Shown: positions 63,921 to 64,000 of the stretch, in pieces
How the letters are laid out: each line of letters begins with the position of its first letter
Position numbering within the stretch: the first letter of the stretch is position 1
NCBI GenBank assembly: GCA_018268955.1
Contig: JAFDVO010000017.1
Location: 198,234-262,233, forward strand
Direction of reading: 5' to 3'
Length of the DNA stretch: 64,000 nt
DNA from: Acidobacteriota bacterium
GTDB taxonomy: Bacteria > Acidobacteriota > Vicinamibacteria > Vicinamibacterales > CAVVIG01
Notes under the pieces: model-generated
Seen by the model: only the letters and a program-made list of their open reading frames with translations
What the model was told of the DNA's origin: nothing
The model's database searches: none
Translations under genes and position numbers: made by a program

Positions 63921-63961
63921 GGGGGAATCATAACGCTGCACGTCAGAGGGCGGAGGGCAGA

Positions 63962-63975
63962 GGTTGGAGGTTGGG
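63962..63975. repeat. Two heptamers GGTTGGN (inverted AACCTCC family)
   Basis: GGTTGGA and GGTTGGG, preceded by GGCAGAG-like degenerate units from about 63945 and followed by a G-run near the window end. Upstream of trxC. Confidence 0.6.
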
Positions 63976-64000
63976 GGGGGTCCAATCCGGTTACATAGGT

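Overview
The window is a GC-rich, densely coding bacterial chromosome segment with no rRNA, tRNA, prophage, IS element or CRISPR array that I can see. Several features point to a diderm Acidobacteriota, possibly of the Vicinamibacteria type: an Acidobacteria-style VWFA-related protein, very large secreted proteins built of carboxypeptidase-regulatory-like repeats, outer-membrane beta-barrel candidates, and an LPXTG-like protein that resembles acidobacterial ones. This taxonomic call is inference, because no marker gene such as 16S rRNA is present.

Region by region. (1) 1-25303 is a three-gene, translationally coupled (+) operon: a giant secreted protein cut by the left edge, a parvulin-type prolyl isomerase, and a 5578-residue exported protein of carboxypeptidase-regulatory-like and Ig-like repeats containing three copies of a module I do not recognise. 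(2) 25413-30101 holds a redox-dead thioredoxin-fold protein, an L,D-transpeptidase facing a MepK-like endopeptidase, a tandem universal stress protein and a YbaK-type deacylase. (3) 30238-32570 holds a TsdA-like dihaem cytochrome divergent from a Tat-exported DsrE-like protein and a C-X4-R phosphatase-like protein, possibly a sulfur-handling set. (4) 32636-39261 is a nitrogen block: amtB, two outer-membrane-type proteins, glnD and a P-II gene. It has two sigma-54-type promoters in the divergent amtB region, and a dyad CGACA-N4-TGTCG that recurs upstream of amtB and of glnD. (5) 39394-49576 is mostly housekeeping: FtsB-like, CutA, DedA, a Cys/Met PLP enzyme, an RsbU phosphatase, an RNase III fused to a DUF2007-like domain, an ATPase with a variant P-loop, PurA, a pseudo-receiver-PilZ protein and signal peptidase I. 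(6) 49654-53324 is a cell-surface block: a secreted LecA-like protein, then a sortase, a VWA protein and an LPQTA-tailed sortase substrate on the minus strand. (7) 53588-63920 holds stress and metabolic genes: a DUF892 ferritin-like protein, SYLF, a histone-like protein, PepT, ExoIII, a 7Fe ferredoxin, a chlorite-dismutase-like protein, an amidase, a FliB-like Cys-cluster protein, an MBL hydrolase, an FRG protein and thioredoxin 2.

The most persistent unexplained structure is in the gaps between genes. At least ten intergenic sites carry short degenerate tandem arrays with a period of 7 or 8 bp. They fall into a few unit families (CTCRCCAA, GCRTTYCN, TAATCGC, AACCTCC), each found at two or more sites and in either orientation. 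Several convergent gene pairs are instead separated by strong perfect hairpins without U-tracts.
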